NCBI GenBank assembly: GCA_015661935.1
Contig: DQVD01000403.1
Span: forward strand, 1 to 9,946
Origin: Desulfocapsa sulfexigens
GTDB lineage: Bacteria; Desulfobacterota; Desulfobulbia; Desulfobulbales; Desulfocapsaceae
Direction of reading: 5' to 3'
DNA length: 9,946 bases
The translations under genes were made by a program, and so were the position numbers. Shown piece by piece: positions 7,560 to 9,946 of the stretch (the first letter of the stretch is position 1; each line of letters starts with the position of its first letter). The notes below the pieces were generated by a model that did not search any database, had not been told where the DNA came from, and saw only the letters and a list, made by a program, of their open reading frames with translations.

Positions 7560-7739
7560 CCTTTCTATACGGATAAACGCTTACTGAGGTACTGGAAAAC
7601 GCCCACAGTACCAAGTTTACTAGAAATTTTGATGTATGGTGAACGTTACTTGCTCGACAACCCTGCCAAATTCAAGCGTCACATTTCCAAAGCCATACCA
7701 GAGATCCGTTACTATTTCGGCAAAATCCCCGGCAGATAG
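7560..7739 (+). pseudogene. Possible 3' remnant of an unidentified plus-strand gene
   Basis: In one plus-strand frame this stretch encodes about 55 residues ending in a TAG. They look protein-like: YWKTPTVPSLLEIL, then LLDNPAKFKRHISKAIPEIR and YYFGKIPGR. The frame remains open further upstream, but there it runs antisense to the barrel-protein gene, so only the part after about 7560 can be its own. No good ribosome binding site precedes the ATG at 7636. The basic, aromatic C-terminus could be the end of a degraded transposase or other mobile gene, but I do not recognise the family. It could also be chance. Confidence 0.25.
7588..7612. promoter_or_regulatory. 7-11-7 inverted repeat upstream of the heme operon, possible operator
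   Basis: The arms GGTACTG (7588-7594) and CAGTACC (7606-7612) are perfect complements separated by 11 nt. The dyad lies about 38-62 nt before the start codon at 7550, where a repressor site or promoter element would sit. The left arm is also preceded by a second TACTG (7582-7586 region). It does not look like a Fur box. It overlaps the possible gene remnant on the plus strand, so it could be incidental. Confidence 0.3.
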
Positions 7740-7786
7740 AAATCCAAAGGCCACAATGGGCAGGCAGTACTTAACTGGTGAATTTG

Positions 7787-8071
7787 TCATCGTTTTTTTC
7801 TATTCAATTCAAAATTAATCGTTGTGGTCATCCAGGTAGCCACTGATCTGTTGTTTTTTATTCCAGGGTTAAAACGCCATCTCATCACTGCCTCCCGTAC
7901 ACTTTTAGCAAATGTTCCCGCAGGTTTATCATGAATAATCTCAAGTCCTTCCACCCGCCCTTTTTTATTCACCAGAAATCTGATTTCAACAAATCCGGTC
8001 ACATTCATGCGTCTTGCACGATAGGGATAACCTGGCTTATCCTTACTTATTGCAGCCGGAATACTATCCAC
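7787..8071 (-). CDS. tonB: TonB C-terminal domain (downstream part of a frameshifted tonB)
   Basis: Periplasmic domain that contacts TonB boxes of outer-membrane receptors. It shows the TonB_C pattern: YPYRARRMNVTGFVEIRFLV, a turn at NKKGRV, FAKSVREAVMRWRFNPG and a final strand INFEL. Alone it begins at a weak GTG (8071) with no good ribosome binding site and no membrane anchor, so it could not be energised by itself. Its frame is open upstream through at least 8122 and reads VVEVIPEPATYEQAQ, a natural continuation of the proline-rich region encoded in the neighbouring frame. A -1 shift at the A4 run 8119-8122 joins the two into a TonB of about 270 residues, a normal length. It is either a frameshift mutation, a sequencing error or recoding. 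Confidence 0.85.
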   Translation of the reverse strand: MDSIPAAISKDKPGYPYRARRMNVTGFVEIRFLVNKKGRVEGLEIIHDKPAGTFAKSVREAVMRWRFNPGIKNNRSVATWMTTTINFELNRKKR

Positions 8072-8112
8072 CTGTGCCTGTTCATAAGTTGCTGGTTCAG
8101 GTATAACTTCAA

Positions 8113-8598
8113 CTACTGTTTTACAGATGCGGGAGGCGCAACTGAGGTCGGTGCCACTACAGCTTTTGGAGCTATTTTCTTCTTTTTCTGGACAGCCTTT
8201 ATAGGTTTTGGTGCTGTTTTATCCAGCTTTTTTATTGCTTCCTTCACCACAGGCGGTGGCTCCGGAACAATTTTCTGAACCTCTTGCAGAACCGGTTCCG
8301 GTTCAGGTTCCAGCGAGGGAAGAACCTCTTCCGAAACCGATTCCGCAAGCTCCGGAGGAGATGCCGGAGTGACCTTGGGTTCAGGTGGAACAATCCGGTA
8401 TTCCAGATTGACCACATTCTGTATGTCGCTACTTTTACTGGCAAGGGACACCAGGTTATTCATGTTTTGTGAGAACAGTAACAAGAGAACAACAAGCAAC
8501 AGCAGGCTTGATGCTATGTTCCATTGGCGGCTCTGCCGATCAAGAATATCGACTGTTCCGCTACTGTTCAGCAGGTTCTGTGGTGACGAGTAAATCAT
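8113..8598 (-). CDS. tonB: TonB N-terminal half: membrane anchor and Pro/Glu/Lys-rich spacer (ends at a frameshift)
   Basis: Inner-membrane anchor and periplasm-spanning spacer of TonB. Numbering from an upstream in-frame TTG (8625), a short cytoplasmic segment leads to one membrane helix (about 38-52: SSLLLLVVLLLLF). A spacer follows that is rich in Pro, Glu and Lys (about 79-168: IVPPEPKV, LEPEPEPVLQ, VPEPPPVV, then KKKKIAPKA). The frame stops at a TAG at 8113-8115, just past GTA AAA CAG, while the C-terminal TonB domain continues one base back. The ATG at 8598 is the better start, although no clear ribosome binding site is visible; it lies within the 3' end of the preceding gene, so translation may be coupled. 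On its own the product lacks the receptor-binding domain. Confidence 0.75.
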   Translation of the reverse strand: MIYSSPQNLLNSSGTVDILDRQSRQWNIASSLLLLVVLLLLFSQNMNNLVSLASKSSDIQNVVNLEYRIVPPEPKVTPASPPELAESVSEEVLPSLEPEPEPVLQEVQKIVPEPPPVVKEAIKKLDKTAPKPIKAVQKKKKIAPKAVVAPTSVAPPASVKQ

Positions 8599-8980
8599 CG
8601 CATTTATTGAGTTTGGCGAAATCAATTACCGCCAAAAAATCCTGAAAATACGTTTGCCGATCGACAAAAAGATTAATTGCAGAATCATGTTCTCTGGTGG
8701 CCACACCCTGGATAATTCCAATAAATGGATTTGCTTTCTGCTGAGATTTATCCGTAACCTTGATCTCAAGTGCTTCCACACGTTTGAAAAACAATTTAAA
8801 ATCTCTGTATACCCAGCGTAAGTAGAGGCTGTTCTTGATAAAGAGATAGAGACTGACAAATGCCAGGATTATCAACGCTATTCCGCAAACTCCGGTATTT
8901 CGTACAAAACAATCAATTGAGTTATGCTGCCTTCTTGTTGCAGCTACAGTTTTTACATTTTCCACAACCACCGTGACCAT
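8561..8980 (-). CDS. Single-TM protein resembling the N-terminal half of ExbB (probably truncated)
   Basis: The frame encodes up to 139 residues. A hydrophobic helix (about 31-49) is followed by NSLYLRWVYRDFK and a polar loop with NPFIGIIQGVATREHDSA (84-101). This is the layout of ExbB/TolQ up to the second membrane helix: helix 1, a basic YLR turn, then a cytoplasmic loop with an NPxIGII-like element. The second and third helices and the GLLGT motif are absent; the frame ends 20-odd residues after the point where they should begin. No start is convincing: the ATG at 8980 gives a 59-nt overlap with the previous gene and only a weak purine-rich stretch ahead, and no in-frame ATG, GTG or TTG lies between the previous stop and the helix. 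It precedes tonB, the usual place for exbB. Remnant of exbB or a reduced ExbB-like protein; the homology is judged by eye. Confidence 0.5.
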   Translation of the reverse strand: MVTVVVENVKTVAATRRQHNSIDCFVRNTGVCGIALIILAFVSLYLFIKNSLYLRWVYRDFKLFFKRVEALEIKVTDKSQQKANPFIGIIQGVATREHDSAINLFVDRQTYFQDFLAVIDFAKLNKCDDLLVTTEPAEQ

Positions 8981-9290
8981 GCTTTTTCTTTCTCTTTTTA
9001 TTCACAATCACTTTTGCTGAATCATGGCCGATATCAAACCCTTTCTCACCAGTGAGATACACTTTCTCTTTTGGTACATCGATAAATCCCATCAGATTGT
9101 TGAAGGTGGACCTTGAATTCGGCTTAACATCTGTTATTTGTGCAGTATGTATAAAAACATTTCCTGTCCCGATATAGGATTTCGCGATTACCATGGTAAG
9201 CTTTGCTGCTGTTTCCGGGCTAAACATTCCTTTAAGTTTGATGTGAAGATTACCGTTACGCTGATCCGTATTGATTACTGCCATGTCCAT
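8922..9290 (-). CDS. Small STAS-like protein with a Lys/His/Cys-rich C-terminal tail
   Basis: A 122-residue cytoplasmic protein that I do not recognise with certainty. Residues 13-97 have the strand-helix alternation of STAS or anti-anti-sigma-like domains (NLHIKLKGMFSPETAAKL, NVFIHTAQITDV, VYLTGEKGF), although no phosphorylatable serine motif can be assigned with confidence. The last 25 residues are quite different: a KKRKKKHGHGG basic/His stretch followed by Cys109, Cys112, Cys115 and Cys117, which could bind iron, zinc or heme iron. The ATG at 9290 has AGGAG 9 nt upstream. It follows the DUF2325 gene by 39 bp and precedes the ExbB-like frame, so a link to metal or heme sensing is possible but unproven. 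Confidence 0.65.
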   Translation of the reverse strand: MDMAVINTDQRNGNLHIKLKGMFSPETAAKLTMVIAKSYIGTGNVFIHTAQITDVKPNSRSTFNNLMGFIDVPKEKVYLTGEKGFDIGHDSAKVIVNKKRKKKHGHGGCGKCKNCSCNKKAA

Positions 9291-9329
9291 TCTCTTGTTC
9301 TCCTGTTTTGTTGTGTTGTTTCTGTTTGC

Positions 9330-9946
9330 TTACTGAACTATTTCCGTCAAACCTTTAGCAAGTGATGACAACCCGGAACTTCGCATCATCACATAGGGTT
9401 TCTGATAGCGTTTGCAAATTTTCTTAACGCAGGTGCAGGCATCATGGCTAACACAATCTATGGGGCAAAGAACTGCATCTGCACTACTGAGCATCTTCGG
9501 TAAAATAGTCCGCGAAGCCTCTTTGCCGCCATCATGGTGGAGGAATCTCCCGCCATGGTTTTCTATAAGCTGTCTGTAATGCGATACCATTTTATGCAAG
9601 CCTCCAACGTAGAGTATGGTTTTTCCGCAAAGGTCAGGTCCCGGACAACGATTTGTGTCTTGATCACCACATGTGGAACAACTACATGAAGCATCCATTG
9701 CTCCAAGCATCGCTGTCTCCATGGAAAGAACTTCCCGCTGAATGACTGCAATATTTTCTTCAAGTTTAGCATTTTTCAACGTCAACTCTTGAGAAGTACT
9801 ATTTGCCAGATCAAACAGATCACGACTATCGGCTAATGCCCTTTTTAAGGTTTCAATTTCTGCAGAAAATTCAACATTTCGCTTATTACTTTCGCTGAGC
9901 TGCTTTTTTAACTTTTCCATCTTTTCCGATAAACTTGAACCAGCAA
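9330..9946 (-). CDS. Coiled-coil DUF2325-domain protein (5' end probably outside the window)
   Basis: Numbering from the first ATG in the window (9920), residues 1-70 form a heptad-patterned coiled coil. A Cys-rich joint follows (CSCSTC at 79-84, then Cys92 and Cys98). Residues about 100-195 are a DUF2325 domain: TILYVGGLHKMVSHYRQLIE, GGRFLHHDGG, ADAVLCPIDCVSHDACTCVKK and KPYVMMRSSGLSSL. The frame stays open to the window edge, the heptads appear to continue (SSLSEKMEKLKKQL), and no ribosome binding site precedes the ATG, so the gene probably starts outside. The function of DUF2325 is not known to me; the Cys and His residues suggest metal or redox sensing. Only 39 bp separate it from the STAS-like gene. 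Confidence 0.84.
   Translation of the reverse strand, partial: AGSSLSEKMEKLKKQLSESNKRNVEFSAEIETLKRALADSRDLFDLANSTSQELTLKNAKLEENIAVIQREVLSMETAMLGAMDASCSCSTCGDQDTNRCPGPDLCGKTILYVGGLHKMVSHYRQLIENHGGRFLHHDGGKEASRTILPKMLSSADAVLCPIDCVSHDACTCVKKICKRYQKPYVMMRSSGLSSLAKGLTEIVQ

Noticed and set aside
7551..7620. Fur box upstream of the heme operon
   Set aside because: No sequence close to the GATAAT-type repeat consensus was found here; iron control cannot be shown from the sequence.
8289..8298. Perfect palindrome GAACCGGTTC and nearby GGTTC repeats
   Set aside because: They fall inside the Glu-Pro repeats of TonB and follow from repeated codons; no regulatory role is indicated.
1..9946. tRNA, rRNA, CRISPR array, intact insertion sequence or phage attachment site
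   Set aside because: Nothing with the expected repeats, cloverleaf signals or transposase domains was seen by eye on either strand.

Overview
The window reads as the genome of an anaerobic Gram-negative bacterium. It has a TonB-dependent outer-membrane receptor and a TonB C-terminal domain, so there is an outer membrane, and an oxygen-sensitive radical-SAM route for breaking down heme. Gene content and sequence flavour suggest the Desulfobacterota (Desulfobulbales-like), but this is inference; there is no rRNA or other marker gene here. Every recognisable gene lies on the minus strand, so transcription runs from high to low coordinates.

Layout in order of transcription. (1) 9946-9330: coiled-coil protein with a C-terminal DUF2325 domain, possibly cut by the window edge. 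9290-8922: small STAS-like protein ending in a Lys/His/Cys-rich tail. (2) 8980-7787: a damaged-looking Ton energising module. It holds a single-TM protein resembling the first half of ExbB, and a tonB whose membrane/proline-rich half and C-terminal domain sit in two reading frames, separated by a -1 shift at an A4 run. No exbD is seen. (3) 7786-7551: 236-bp gap with a possible 3' remnant of a plus-strand gene and a 7-11-7 inverted repeat. (4) 7550-1694: a tight, overlapping run of seven genes: a pyridoxamine-phosphate-oxidase-like flavin/heme-binding barrel, a HutW/ChuW-type radical SAM heme-opening enzyme with an N-terminal PCP_red domain, a HutX/ChuX heme carrier, a flavodoxin, and an ECF transporter (S component, EcfT, fused double ATPase). 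(5) 1621-1: TonB-dependent receptor, 3' end outside the window.

The genes fit one pathway: the receptor brings heme or a related tetrapyrrole across the outer membrane using TonB; the ECF transporter takes it, or a product, across the inner membrane in place of the usual HutBCD/HmuTUV ABC importer; HutX binds it in the cytoplasm; HutW opens the ring without oxygen and frees iron, with the flavodoxin as a plausible electron donor; the barrel protein may handle heme or the linear product. The most unusual points are the ECF transporter inside a Gram-negative anaerobic heme operon, the PCP_red-HutW fusion, and the broken or recoded tonB. No tRNA, rRNA, CRISPR array or intact insertion sequence was seen.
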